A DNA stretch of 64,000 nt from WTFY01 sp011523795 (GTDB taxonomy: Bacteria; Pseudomonadota; Gammaproteobacteria; UBA4575). The stretch covers positions 62,001 through 126,000 of the forward strand of contig OZ242278.1 in the NCBI GenBank assembly GCA_965207475.1. The letters are read 5' to 3'. A program made the translations under genes and the position numbers. Under the pieces are notes generated by a model. It had not been told where the DNA came from, did no database searches, and saw nothing but the letters and a program-made list of their open reading frames with translations. Each line of letters begins with the position of its first letter. Within the stretch, counting starts at the first letter, position 1. Of the stretch, positions 50,576-60,600 are shown one piece after another.

Positions 50576-51439
50576 ATGAAGCAACAAGTTACAGTTGATG
50601 GAGTCAAGTTGGACATCAACATTGAACAAAAAGGCAGCTCAGGTCAGGAAATTTTAATGGTTCATGGGATCCCAACCAACGCGCGTTTGTGGCGGCACGT
50701 CCAAGGCTACTTGGAAGACCGCTATCAAACCTATGCCATGGATATGATTGGCTATGGTCAATCCGATATGCCGTTGGATGATGTTAAACACACCTTGACC
50801 AATCAGGCAGAGGCCATTAAAGGGGTAATTGAAGGACTTGGTTTAAAAGGTAAGGCTGTTCTTGTGGGGCATGATCATGGTGGGGGTGCCTGCCAGATTT
50901 TTGCTTCAAAGTACTGTGACCACATTAGCCGTTTAGTATTGATCAATCCGGTGGCATTTGATTATTGGCCAGTTCTGGAAGTAGAAGCTTTCAATGCCTT
51001 GGTAGGTGCACCTGACGAAGTGTTGCAGGTGGCAATGGGACAGGCAGCTGCTGCATTTCCTGCACTGTTAAGAACAGGGAGCTACGATAAGATTGCGTTT
51101 ACGGATCAAAATGTTAAGCAGAACTATCTGTCACACTGGGCGCGCGGCCCAGGTTTGCATGGATTTAAGTCTCTGGTGAAAGTCTGTAGTGACCCTTCAA
51201 ATTCGGAGACTCTAGGCGTTGATCATAGCCAGATTACGTGTCCGACCATGGTGTGCTGGGCGCTCCATGATGCCTGGATGCCAGTAGAGTCAGGTCGAAG
51301 ACTGAAGGCAGCTATTAAAGGTCCAACCCGCTTTCATGTTATTGAACGTGCAGGCCACTATGTCCCGGAAGACAGGCCTGATGTGGTAGCCGACTACATA
51401 GATGACTTTATCACTGAGTGGGAGGGAGTAAGCGTCTAG
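50576..51439 (+). CDS. Alpha/beta hydrolase with aspartate nucleophile (dehalogenase/epoxide-hydrolase type)
   Basis: The 287-residue hydrolase has an oxyanion loop MVHGIPTNARLWRH, the nucleophile elbow VLVGHDHGGGACQIFASKYC in which Asp replaces Ser (GHDHG), an acid region MVCWALHDAWMPVESGRRL and the catalytic His in VIERAGHYVPEDRPDVV. GHDxG elbows are found in haloalkane and fluoroacetate dehalogenases and epoxide hydrolases. Substrate cannot be set without the halide-binding Trp/His residues. It has its own GAGGAG ribosome site and overlaps mdh tail to tail by four bases. Confidence 0.88.
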   Translation: MKQQVTVDGVKLDINIEQKGSSGQEILMVHGIPTNARLWRHVQGYLEDRYQTYAMDMIGYGQSDMPLDDVKHTLTNQAEAIKGVIEGLGLKGKAVLVGHDHGGGACQIFASKYCDHISRLVLINPVAFDYWPVLEVEAFNALVGAPDEVLQVAMGQAAAAFPALLRTGSYDKIAFTDQNVKQNYLSHWARGPGLHGFKSLVKVCSDPSNSETLGVDHSQITCPTMVCWALHDAWMPVESGRRLKAAIKGPTRFHVIERAGHYVPEDRPDVVADYIDDFITEWEGVSV

Positions 51440-52413
51440 AGCAAGGCCTTTACAGCATCCCGCTCCTCTAACAGTTCTTTTTCTGTTATCTTGGTCTTCT
51501 CCGTACTGAAGTCGTCCATGTGTAAATCATGGACGACTTCATAGCTGCCATTTTTGCAGCGTACAGGGAAGGAATACATCAACCCTTCCGTAATGCCATA
51601 ATCGCCAGCAGACGGAATCCCCATGCTAGTCCAGTCATCTTCTGGTGTGCCAAATATCCAATTTCGCATGTGATCAATTGCAGCAGAGGCGGCAGAGGCG
51701 GCAGAAGATGCTCCTCTAGCGCTGATGATTTCTGCTCCTCGATTTTGTACGTTAGGTATGAATGTCTCTTTGTACCAGGAAATATCTACAACTGAGGTGG
51801 CATTTTGGCCGTCAATTCTGCAGTGGCAAATATCTGGATACTGAGTTAGAGAATGATTTCCCCATACTGTAAGACGTGTAATGTCTGCAATTTTAGAGCC
51901 GGTCTTCAACGAGAGCTGGTTCAGGGCACGGTTGTGATCAAGCCTCATCATGGAAGAGAATTGTGCAGGTGACAAGTCAGGGGCATTGTTCATGGCTATC
52001 AGAGCATTGGTATTGGCTGGATTCCCTATTACTAGGACCTTGACATTGCGTGAGGCGTGATTATTGATAGCACGCCCCTGTGGCCCAAATATTTTCCCGT
52101 TATCTCCCAGCAAGTCACTTCGCTCCATGCCTTTAGTGCGTGGTTTAGAACCAACTAACAATGCGTAATCGGTATCCTTGAAACCAGTTTCGATGTCTGA
52201 TGTGGTAATGACGTTTTCTAGCAATGGAAAAGCACAGTCAAGCAATTCCATTTCTACACCTTTCAATGCTTGCAATGCGGGCTCGATTTCGACTAACTGC
52301 AGGATAATCGGTTGGTCAGTCCCGAGCATCCCTCCTGCAGAGATACGGAACGCTGCTGCATATCCAATATTCCCCGCGGCGCCTGTTATGGCAATTCTTA
52401 CGGCTGGTTTCAT
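51436..52413 (-). CDS. mdh: Malate dehydrogenase
   Basis: The 325-residue NAD(P)-dependent enzyme of the TCA cycle belongs to the LDH/MDH group of proteobacteria and cytosolic type. It has the Rossmann start RIAITGAAGNIGYAAAFRIS, GVEMELLDCAFPLL, VLVIGNPANTNALIAMNNAP, LDHNRALNQLSLKTG, and catalytic H in VWGNHSLTQYPD. The sequence SARGASSAASAASAAIDH holds a short SAA repeat in the usual GASSAASAA segment. It pairs functionally with Sdh. Confidence 0.94.
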   Translation of the reverse strand: MKPAVRIAITGAAGNIGYAAAFRISAGGMLGTDQPIILQLVEIEPALQALKGVEMELLDCAFPLLENVITTSDIETGFKDTDYALLVGSKPRTKGMERSDLLGDNGKIFGPQGRAINNHASRNVKVLVIGNPANTNALIAMNNAPDLSPAQFSSMMRLDHNRALNQLSLKTGSKIADITRLTVWGNHSLTQYPDICHCRIDGQNATSVVDISWYKETFIPNVQNRGAEIISARGASSAASAASAAIDHMRNWIFGTPEDDWTSMGIPSAGDYGITEGLMYSFPVRCKNGSYEVVHDLHMDDFSTEKTKITEKELLEERDAVKALL

Positions 52414-52434
52414 GTGTCCTTCCTTGTCAAAAAA

Positions 52435-53532
52435 TTAATTTGGGTTGTGTTGCTTTTCCAGATACTCAAGCGATTGCATTTCAGTAAGCCTGCTTGTGGT
52501 ACGCATGAACTCATCGCTGAGTCGTGAGCCTCGATACAATGAATCCGGGCTGGCTTCAGCAGACAGAATTAACTTTACATTACGATTGTAAAACTCGTCC
52601 ACAAGATTTATGAATCTTCTAGCCTGATCATCCTTGTTTTCAAGAACCGGTACATGCGAAATTAATATAGTATTGAATCGCTTCGCAAGTTCAGCATAGT
52701 CGGATGTGCTGCGTGGGCCCGCACAAAGTTCATTGAAATCAAACCAGGCAATTTTTGCTGAGTGGCGGATGGTCTGTAGGGTTCTGCTGCCGATCTGGAT
52801 TGTACCCCATGATCCATCATTTTTTTCAGAACTGAGACTTAAATAATGATGTTCCAGCCAGCCCAAAGATTCTTCATCAACAGGCGTGTTGTACACACCT
52901 TCAATCTGCATGGATTCAAACCTGTAGTCAGTCTCACCACCCAGTTGAATTATATCGGTATGCGTTTGAAGTAAATCAATTGCAGGTAAAAAACTTTCAC
53001 GTTGCAATCCATTTTTGTATAACTGGCGCGGTTTAATATTGGAGGTAGTGACTAGGACAGTCTTATTTTTGAAGAGTCCATGTAAGAGTCCTGAAATAAT
53101 CATTGCATCACCAATGTCATTGACGAAAAATTCATCAATACACAGCACCGTAGCCTTTTCAGAAAATTCCTGGGCAACCCACTTGAGAGGGTTTCTCTTG
53201 TTGCTGTGTATTTTCATCAGCTCGTGGGATTCGTTCATGAATTGATGGAAGTGAAGGCGTAATTTTTTCTTGACGTGAAGACTAGAGAAGAATAAGTCCA
53301 TCAGAAATGTTTTCCCACGTCCAACTCTGCCCCAGATGTATAAACCCTTTAAGTTTTCTGTGTCAGATTTTCTAGACAGGATTGTAGTGATACGGCTGAA
53401 AATAGATTCATTTGGGTGATATTGTTCAAGCTTGTGTCGCAATTCCTGCAATGCCTTCAACGTTTCCTTTTGATAAGGGTCCAGCACGATCTGTCCACCA
53501 TCAAGGAGTTTAAGGTTATTTGGCTCAATCAT
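52435..53532 (-). CDS. zapE: Cell division protein ZapE (AFG1-like ATPase)
   Basis: The 365-residue P-loop ATPase has Walker A GRVGRGKTFLMDLFF after GLYIWG, Walker B VLCIDEFFVNDIGDAM, sensor VLVTTSNIKPRQLYKNGLQR and the C-terminal arginine region SLYRGSRLSDEFMRTTSRL. ZapE associates with the Z-ring late in division or under stress. It is 21 bases downstream of mdh on the minus strand in transcription order. Confidence 0.92.
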   Translation of the reverse strand: MIEPNNLKLLDGGQIVLDPYQKETLKALQELRHKLEQYHPNESIFSRITTILSRKSDTENLKGLYIWGRVGRGKTFLMDLFFSSLHVKKKLRLHFHQFMNESHELMKIHSNKRNPLKWVAQEFSEKATVLCIDEFFVNDIGDAMIISGLLHGLFKNKTVLVTTSNIKPRQLYKNGLQRESFLPAIDLLQTHTDIIQLGGETDYRFESMQIEGVYNTPVDEESLGWLEHHYLSLSSEKNDGSWGTIQIGSRTLQTIRHSAKIAWFDFNELCAGPRSTSDYAELAKRFNTILISHVPVLENKDDQARRFINLVDEFYNRNVKLILSAEASPDSLYRGSRLSDEFMRTTSRLTEMQSLEYLEKQHNPN

Positions 53533-53801
53533 TGCTGTAATTTGATGAAAGCTACGAATTCTGCCCTACCCAAGTTTTGTATTTATTAACCATGCTGACG
53601 ATACTATATACTGTGATGAGTTTGTGTAGCTTCATTGATCTTCACACAAGTAAATTGCGAGATGATATAGAGCTGAATACATGTGGAACTGACGTGGGGA
53701 ATATTTAAGCTCTTTATTTAGGCGATTAGTGTATAGGTTTCGTTTCTTGAATAGAATTTCATCGGCTTAAAGAAGTTGATTTAATTGACGTATAGGCAGG
53801 C

Positions 53802-54851
53802 ATGTCACTTGGTCCGCTCATGGTAGATCTCGCTGCTGACTCACTGTCGGTACAAGAGCGTGACCTTTTGAACTCACCAAGGGTTGGAGGTGTGATCCTC
53901 TTTAGCCGTAATTTTACTTCAATTTCTGGTCTGGCTGAGTTGATTGGTGAAATTCATGCTTTGAAGCACCCGAGGTTGCTGGTGGCTACAGATCAGGAGG
54001 GAGGTCGTGTTCAGCGTTTTCGGGAGGGGTTTACACGACTTCCAGCAATCGAAGAGCTTGGAAAAGTCTATGACATGGACCCGGTAAGAGCTTGTAGGCT
54101 GTCAGAGGCTACTGGCTGGCTGATGGCGGCTGAGCTTAGATCAATTGGAGTGGATTTCAGTTTTGCTCCAGTATTAGATTTAAATAGCAAAATGAGCAGA
54201 GTTATAGGCGAGCGTGCATTTCACAAAAATCCAGAAATCGTCGCGGAGTTGGCTTTACATTATATTCGTGGCATGCGCAGAGCCGGGATGCAGGCAGTAG
54301 CCAAGCATTTCCCTGGGCATGGCAGTGTGGCTGCAGATTCGCACACTGACTTACCAGTTGATTCGCGTCGCTACCAAGATATATTAATGCGGGACATGGA
54401 GCCGTTTCGCAGCGTGATTGATAAGGGTATAGCAGGAATAATGGTTGCCCATGTTGTCTATGAGAGAATAGACAAGAGTATTGCCACCTATTCAAGCAAG
54501 TGGTTAGGGGCGGTGTTGCGTGAGCATCTTGATTTCAGAGGGGTCATATTCAGTGATGACCTTAGTATGAAGGCTGCTGCAATTGATGACGAGTATGTAG
54601 TGCGGACACAACTGGCATTGCGTGCAGGGTGTGACATGGTTTTGATTTGTAATGCTGGTGAACAGGCTGCCCTGGTAGCTGAAAGGCTCGAGAACGGTAG
54701 CAGTCCAACATCCCAGATACGCCTGACGCGCATGCATGGGGGCAGGGGTCCAATACCCTATACAGAACTCCGCAACAGTGATGTGTGGCAATCTGCAGTA
54801 TTGCAAGTAGAATCATACCGAAATCTTCCTTATGAAGATTTGCTGGTCTAG
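53802..54851 (+). CDS. nagZ: Beta-N-acetylhexosaminidase
   Basis: NagZ removes GlcNAc from anhydromuropeptides during cell-wall recycling in the cytosol. The 349-residue GH3 enzyme contains GGVILFSRNF, LVATDQEGGRVQRFREGFTR, the catalytic loop VAKHFPGHGSVAADSHTDLP (His of the H/D dyad) and the nucleophile region VIFSDDLSMKAA. Start ATG 53802 gives the expected N terminus LGPLMVDLA. Confidence 0.95.
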   Translation: MSLGPLMVDLAADSLSVQERDLLNSPRVGGVILFSRNFTSISGLAELIGEIHALKHPRLLVATDQEGGRVQRFREGFTRLPAIEELGKVYDMDPVRACRLSEATGWLMAAELRSIGVDFSFAPVLDLNSKMSRVIGERAFHKNPEIVAELALHYIRGMRRAGMQAVAKHFPGHGSVAADSHTDLPVDSRRYQDILMRDMEPFRSVIDKGIAGIMVAHVVYERIDKSIATYSSKWLGAVLREHLDFRGVIFSDDLSMKAAAIDDEYVVRTQLALRAGCDMVLICNAGEQAALVAERLENGSSPTSQIRLTRMHGGRGPIPYTELRNSDVWQSAVLQVESYRNLPYEDLLV

Positions 54852-54888
54852 AGATGTGTTGAGATAACGGGCAAGAAGTATAGAGAGC

Positions 54889-55995
54889 ATGAAAATTTCT
54901 GAGCTCCTTGGATATCAAGGTTCACATGATTTTGCGGGCACTTGGGTAATACAAGTGTTTGCTGTAGTGTTTACAGCCCTGCTGTTTAATTTTCTTGTCA
55001 GCCTGCTTATGCGCAGACTAGCCAAGAGGGCTCAGCAATCCATGAACCCTTGGGATGATGCGTTTGTTCATGCTGTGCAAAAACCTCTTCAGGTATTGAT
55101 ATGGGTTATCGGAATTTTGTTTGCTGCTGAAATTGTAGCGGCACGTACTGAAGCAGAAATATTCAAGGCCATCGATCCTGTTCGAAACGTTTCGATAATC
55201 GTAGTACTTACTTGGTTTTTGATCCGTTTTGTCAAAGGATTTGAAAAAGCCTTGATCAGGACTCATTCGGAGAAGGGCAGCAGTATTGATGTAACTACTG
55301 CAAATGCCCTGGTCAAACTGGTCAACGCATCTATTTTCATTACTGCTGCATTGGTTATGCTGCAGACACTAGGATTCAGTATTTCAGGGATTTTGGCATT
55401 CGGGGGAATCGGAGGAATTGCTGTAGGATTTGCTGCTAAAGATCTGTTATCGAATTTCTTTGGCGGACTTATGATCTATTTGGATCGGCCCTTCAAAGTT
55501 GGTGACTGGATATGTTCGCCTGACATGGATATCGAGGGAACAGTCGAGGAAATAGGTTGGCGTCAGACAAGAATTCGTACGTTCAGCAAACGACCTCTTT
55601 ATGTTCCCAATTCAGTCTTTGCAAATATCGTTGTCGAAAATCCATCTCGTATGTCACACAGAAGAATCTATGAAACGATTGGCATACGGTACGATGATAT
55701 CCATGTAATGAAAGATATCGTGAAGGAAGTCAAGGAGATGCTGATAAGCCATGATGAAATAGACAAGTCCCAGACCATGATTGTTAATTTCAATCAGTTC
55801 AGCGAATCTTCAGTCGATTTTTTTGTGTATACATTTACAAAGACGACGAATTGGATAAGGTTTCATGAAGTCAAGCAGGATGTCTTGCTAAAGATATCCG
55901 ACATTATTGAGAATAATCATGCAAGCATTGCATATCCAACTCATGTCCTACAGCTTGACAATGCAGACGATACGGTATCTTTTGGCGGGCAATGA
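54889..55995 (+). CDS. MscS-family mechanosensitive channel
   Basis: The 368-residue protein has four or more membrane helices (about residues 22-42, 60-85, 95-115, 140-170). The pore helix is Gly/Ala-rich (FSISGILAFGGIGGIAVGFA then AKDLLSNFFGGLMIYLDRPF), followed by the beta domain (VGDWICSPDMDIEGTVEEIG WRQTRIRTFSKR region) and an alpha/beta C-terminal cage. It relieves turgor on osmotic downshift. The extra N-terminal helices place it with the YnaI-like longer members rather than minimal MscS. Confidence 0.9.
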   Translation: MKISELLGYQGSHDFAGTWVIQVFAVVFTALLFNFLVSLLMRRLAKRAQQSMNPWDDAFVHAVQKPLQVLIWVIGILFAAEIVAARTEAEIFKAIDPVRNVSIIVVLTWFLIRFVKGFEKALIRTHSEKGSSIDVTTANALVKLVNASIFITAALVMLQTLGFSISGILAFGGIGGIAVGFAAKDLLSNFFGGLMIYLDRPFKVGDWICSPDMDIEGTVEEIGWRQTRIRTFSKRPLYVPNSVFANIVVENPSRMSHRRIYETIGIRYDDIHVMKDIVKEVKEMLISHDEIDKSQTMIVNFNQFSESSVDFFVYTFTKTTNWIRFHEVKQDVLLKISDIIENNHASIAYPTHVLQLDNADDTVSFGGQ

Positions 55996-56182
55996 AACTT
56001 ACAAACAGTAATCTGCCATCGACATACAGTCAATGAACGCCTGATTGATCACAATTTCTAATTCAGGGGAAATACATGCTTTTGACATCCTGAGTCTGTG
56101 ATCATTTATGATTCATGCAGGCTGGTTCTGTAATTTAACAATAAAAAAACCAGAGTTACCTTTTACATAAAATAATTTCGTA

Positions 56183-56929
56183 ATGACAACAAAACGCCTT
56201 GCAATAATTGGCGGATCAACTGCGATAGGCGAACTTGAAGTAATTAACAAACTTGAAGTCGATACTCCATTTGGCTCATGCAGCAGCGCATTGTCCACAG
56301 TTAAGCTGGACGGTAAAGAAGCTATATATATGTACAGGCATGGTGATGGTCATACCATCCCCCCACATAAGATTAATTATTGTGCCAATATTTGGGCTCT
56401 GCACAGTGTCGGAGTCACTCATGTTATTGGTTTGGCAGCCGTAGGAGGTATTGCAAGTGCCAGCCAGCCAGGAAAGATCATCATTCCCGATCAAATAATT
56501 GACTATACCTACGGTCGCAAGCACACGTTTTTTGAGTCAGCCCTGAATCCGGTGACCCATATTGATTTTGTTGAACCATATTGCGCTGAGCTTCGGAAAG
56601 CTTTGATTAAGGCGGCGGCCAACATTGATCTTATGGTTTTAGATAGTGGTACATATGGGGTCACGCAAGGCCCACGGCTGGAAACTGCAGCGGAAGTGAT
56701 ACGTCTAAAAAATGATGGATGTGACTTGGTAGGGATGACGGCTATGCCTGAGGCGGCGTTGGCAAGGGAGCTAGGCCTTTGTTATGCAACATGTGCGCAT
56801 TGTGTAAATTGGGCAGCAGGCTTGGAAACCAGCAAGCATCAAATTGATCTGTCAGAGATGCATGAAAACATTGTCCAGGGAAAGCATTCAGTCAGACGGT
56901 TAATTATAGCTATGGTCAGGTGCTTGTGA
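56183..56929 (+). CDS. S-methyl-5'-thioinosine phosphorylase-like (MTAP/PNP family)
   Basis: The 248-residue enzyme shows LAIIGGSTAIGELEVI (phosphate loop GGS), YMYRHGDGHTIPPHKINYCA, GLAAVGGIASASQPGKIIIP, DSGTYGVTQGPRLETAAEVI and VGMTAMPEAALARELGLCYA. The RHG-GH-IPPH-INY pattern and length match the gammaproteobacterial methylthioinosine phosphorylase (as in Pseudomonas) better than MTAP or PNP. It salvages the sulfur-containing nucleoside left from polyamine or AHL synthesis. Confidence 0.87.
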   Translation: MTTKRLAIIGGSTAIGELEVINKLEVDTPFGSCSSALSTVKLDGKEAIYMYRHGDGHTIPPHKINYCANIWALHSVGVTHVIGLAAVGGIASASQPGKIIIPDQIIDYTYGRKHTFFESALNPVTHIDFVEPYCAELRKALIKAAANIDLMVLDSGTYGVTQGPRLETAAEVIRLKNDGCDLVGMTAMPEAALARELGLCYATCAHCVNWAAGLETSKHQIDLSEMHENIVQGKHSVRRLIIAMVRCL

Positions 56930-56950
56930 AGTCCAAAGTCTGAGACAGCA

Positions 56951-57649
56951 TTAATCCTCGTTTTCAGCAGACCGGATCTCTACCAGAATTCCGAACAATG
57001 GATGATCAATATAATGCAATTCCTCACTTCGCATTTTCCTGTGCGCTTTGAGTGCATGTTCCGTTAAATGCAAGTCTCGTCCTGACGAATCGAATTCTGT
57101 ACTGGGCAGCACCTTGCTACCGCCAGGTCTCCTGTAGATCAAATCTGTGAATATATGAAGATAACGAGCTAAAAATACTTTGACTGTGCCATCCAATTCA
57201 CGGACCGAAATCTTACCCAGCTCTGGGGCATTGCTTGAGTCGACTTGAATTGGTTTTAGTTCTTTGAATGTGTCATTAAAGTCTTTGCCTGCCTGAATGC
57301 GTACAGGGATTGCAGCTTCTTTTGCAAGGCCGGGTTGTAGCCAGGCAACATGCTGCATGACCCTGTATTTACCTGACGTTGTTAACAGATTGGCAAGATC
57401 ATGCAGCCGAAACTCATTTTCTGATAAAGGTAAAAAATCATAGAAGACTGCACTGTCATTCAACGGGATAGCGCTTTGAATATCAGGCTGGTGGGGAGAT
57501 TGTTTCTGGGCATGAACGGATGGTTCCCAGTTATTCCCTTCATGTGCAAAAAAGATCATTTCCACTATGTAATCGTCTGCTAATGCAAGTGGGCAGGCCC
57601 AGAGCGCAGACAGGAATACTATACGTCGGAAAATGTTGAGATAATGCAT
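56951..57649 (-). CDS. csiV: CsiV-like exported protein
   Basis: The 232-residue protein has a signal peptide (core IVFLSALWACPLALA). It then has the motifs YIVEMIFFAHEGNNWEPSVH near the N terminus and VFLARYLHIFTDLIYRRPGG and HRKMRSEELHYIDHPLFGIL with VEIRSAE near the C terminus. This pattern matches CsiV, the peptidoglycan-binding partner first described in Vibrio cholerae. It lies 17 bases downstream of mfd, the usual mfd-csiV order in gammaproteobacteria. Confidence 0.88.
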   Translation of the reverse strand: MHYLNIFRRIVFLSALWACPLALADDYIVEMIFFAHEGNNWEPSVHAQKQSPHQPDIQSAIPLNDSAVFYDFLPLSENEFRLHDLANLLTTSGKYRVMQHVAWLQPGLAKEAAIPVRIQAGKDFNDTFKELKPIQVDSSNAPELGKISVRELDGTVKVFLARYLHIFTDLIYRRPGGSKVLPSTEFDSSGRDLHLTEHALKAHRKMRSEELHYIDHPLFGILVEIRSAENED

Positions 57650-57666
57650 GTACGGAAGGTAATAAT

Positions 57667-60600
57667 TCAGGCTGCTACTTTCTGTTGCAAGTTGCTGAGC
57701 AATCCTGCAATCGTTTCCAATCGTTTTTCGGCGCTGTCCATTTCAGAATATACAGTAAGTTTTTCAGTGCTTCCCAGTTTATAGCTCGTTGGTTCATTCT
57801 GTATAAGTGCCAGCAATTTGCTCATGTCGATATTAGGCGATTTTGAAAAGAACAGGTGTGCATATTTGTTTCCTGCCTGAATCCGGGTAACATCGTACTG
57901 CTTGGCCGTCAGTTTCAATTGAGTAGCCCAAAAAAGATTTTTGGTGAATTCTGGCAACAGTCCAAATCGATCTATCAGTTCCACTTCAATATCATCTAGG
58001 TCATCCATATTTTTGGCATTTGCTATACGCTTGTACAGCACAAGCCTCGTATGCACATCAGGCACATAATCTTCCGGCAGTAAGGCAGGCACTCCAAGAT
58101 CCACTTCAGTACCGTGCTCAGGTGACAGGTCGGTGGATGGAATTTTTCCCGCCCTGAGGGCAGCAACAGTTCGTGCTAACAGTTGATTGTACAGGCTAAA
58201 GCCAATTTCATGGATTTGTCCGCTTTGTTCAGCACCAAGTAGTTCGCCGGCCCCCCTGATTTCCAAGTCATGGGTTGCCACGGTAAACCCTATACCTAGA
58301 TCTTCCAGTGCTTCGATTGCTTCCAGACGCTTCAGGGCATCTTCGGTAATCAATGATTTAGGAGGTGTAATCAGATAGGCATAGGCCCGGTGATGTGATC
58401 TGCCAACCCTTCCACGGATTTGATGGAGTTGTGAAAGCCCGAGCTTGTCAGCACGGTTGATGATAATCGTGTTAGCGGACGGGATATCAATCCCATTCTC
58501 TATGATTGTTGTACACACGAGAAGACTGAATCGCTGGTGATAAAAATCAAGCATGACTTGTTCAAGATTCCTTTCAGGCATCTGTCCATGCGCAATACCA
58601 ATTTTGATGTCGGGCAGAAGCCGTTGTATGTCTTTGGCAGTTTTATCGATACTTCTTACTTCGTTGTGCAGAAAAAAGATTTGCCCGCCCCGCCTCAGTT
58701 CACGTATACAAGCCTCCTGTATCAGGTTTGGATTCCATGTGTTTATGAAGGTTTTTATGGAATGGCGGTGGTTGGGAGGGGTAGAAATGATGGATAAGTC
58801 CCGCAACCCGCTTAACGACATATTCAGAGTTCTTGGAATAGGAGTTGCAGTTAAAGTCAGCACATCCACACTGGAGCGCATTTTTTTCAGTGTTTCTTTC
58901 TGGCGAACTCCAAAACGCTGTTCCTCATCAACAATTATCAAACCCAAGTCCGAGAATTTCATATCTGAATTGAGCAACCTGTGTGTTCCGATGATAATAT
59001 CGACACTCCCGCCCTTTAGGCCATGTTTGATTGCATCTTGACGCTTGGATGGAACAAATCGTGAAATCTGTTCAATTTGAATTGGCCAGTCGGCAAACCT
59101 TTCACTGAAGCTTTGATAGTGTTGGAGTGCAAGCAATGTAGTAGGTACAAGCACTGCGACTTGTTTCCCTGCTGATGTCGCCACAAAGGCAGCCCGCATA
59201 GCGACTTCTGTCTTGCCAAATCCAACGTCTCCACATACCACACGGTCCATTGGTTTATTTGATGCCATATCAGCAATGACATCCTCTATGGCTGTTTGCT
59301 GATCGGGTGTTTCTTCATACGTGAAAGTTGATCCAAACAGGTTTAGTTCCTGGTGGTCAATGTTGTACTGATAGCCTTTTATGGCTTCACGTCTGGAATA
59401 GATGTCAAGAAGTTCAGCAGCAACATCATGCGTACATGAAACGGCACGGCGTTTAATGTTTTTCCAGACTGCACCACCAAGGCGATGTAAAGGTGCGTTT
59501 TCTTGCGTAGCACCAGTGTAACGACTTACCAGATGCAGAGAAGATACAGGAACGTACAATATGTCACTGTTAGCGTATTCGAGAACCAGAAATTCTGTTT
59601 CAGTGCCGCTAAGATTCAATGTCTTCAAACCACGGTATCGGCCGACACCATGGTCTTCGTGTACGACAGGCGACCCTTCGTTGAGTTCTGCCAGATTTCG
59701 GATCAAGGCTTCCGCATCTCTGATCTGTCTTCTACGCCAGCGTTTTTGTTTGATTCGTGTCCCGAACAGATCGCTTTCAGTGATAATTGCAGTCCTGCAA
59801 TCTGAAAGCACCAGGCCAAGATCAAGCGGACCTACTGAAATTGCCAGAGTTGAGTTTAGTTCTCTGAACTCCTGCCAATTGGCTATATCTGATGGGTGCA
59901 AATCAAAGCCTTTCAGCACGTCAAGCAGGTATTCTTTTCTGCCATGAGATTCGGCAAGAAAAAGAATTTTGCATTCACTATTCTCAATGAATTGCCTGAG
60001 TTCTGCTGCCGGGTCGGTTACACGTGAATTAATGAAGAGGGCGGGCAGAGGACTCGCGCCAAGGTTAAACTGGTTACGGCTGGGACGTTCCAGTTCATAT
60101 AGCTGTAACCGTATTGTGCTGAGACTACTCAGACTTTCCTCAAGCTCTCTGACAGAGACCCACAACAGTTCCGGGCGCAGGGGCGGCCGCATGTGATCAT
60201 TTTTTCGTTGCGTGTACCTTGAAAACGCTTCATTTTCAAAGTTTCTGGCTATTTGAAAAATGTCTTCAATCAAAACCAGCTGGAACTTGTTTGGGAGGAA
60301 GTCAAGCAAAGTGCTGGTTTTTTTGCAAAACAGCGGCATGTAATTTTCAATTCCACGGGGCAGGCTGCAATTGCTGACATCCCGATAAATGCAGCTATTG
60401 TTCGGGTCACCTTCAAACTCAATCCTGTAATTTTGTCGGAACATCTTTATCGCGCATTCATCGGTTGGAAATTCTTTTGCAGGTAAGACTCGAATTTCTC
60501 GAGTCGTGCTGCTGGAAATCTGGTTTTCAGGGTTAAAGGTACGAATCGAGTCAATTTCGTTATGGAATAAATCAATTCTATATGGATGGCTGCAGCCCAT

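Noticed and set aside
51680..51720. Short SAA/GCAGAGGCG repeat in mdh
   Set aside because: It encodes the usual GASSAASAA-type segment of this malate dehydrogenase group; not a mobile or regulatory repeat.
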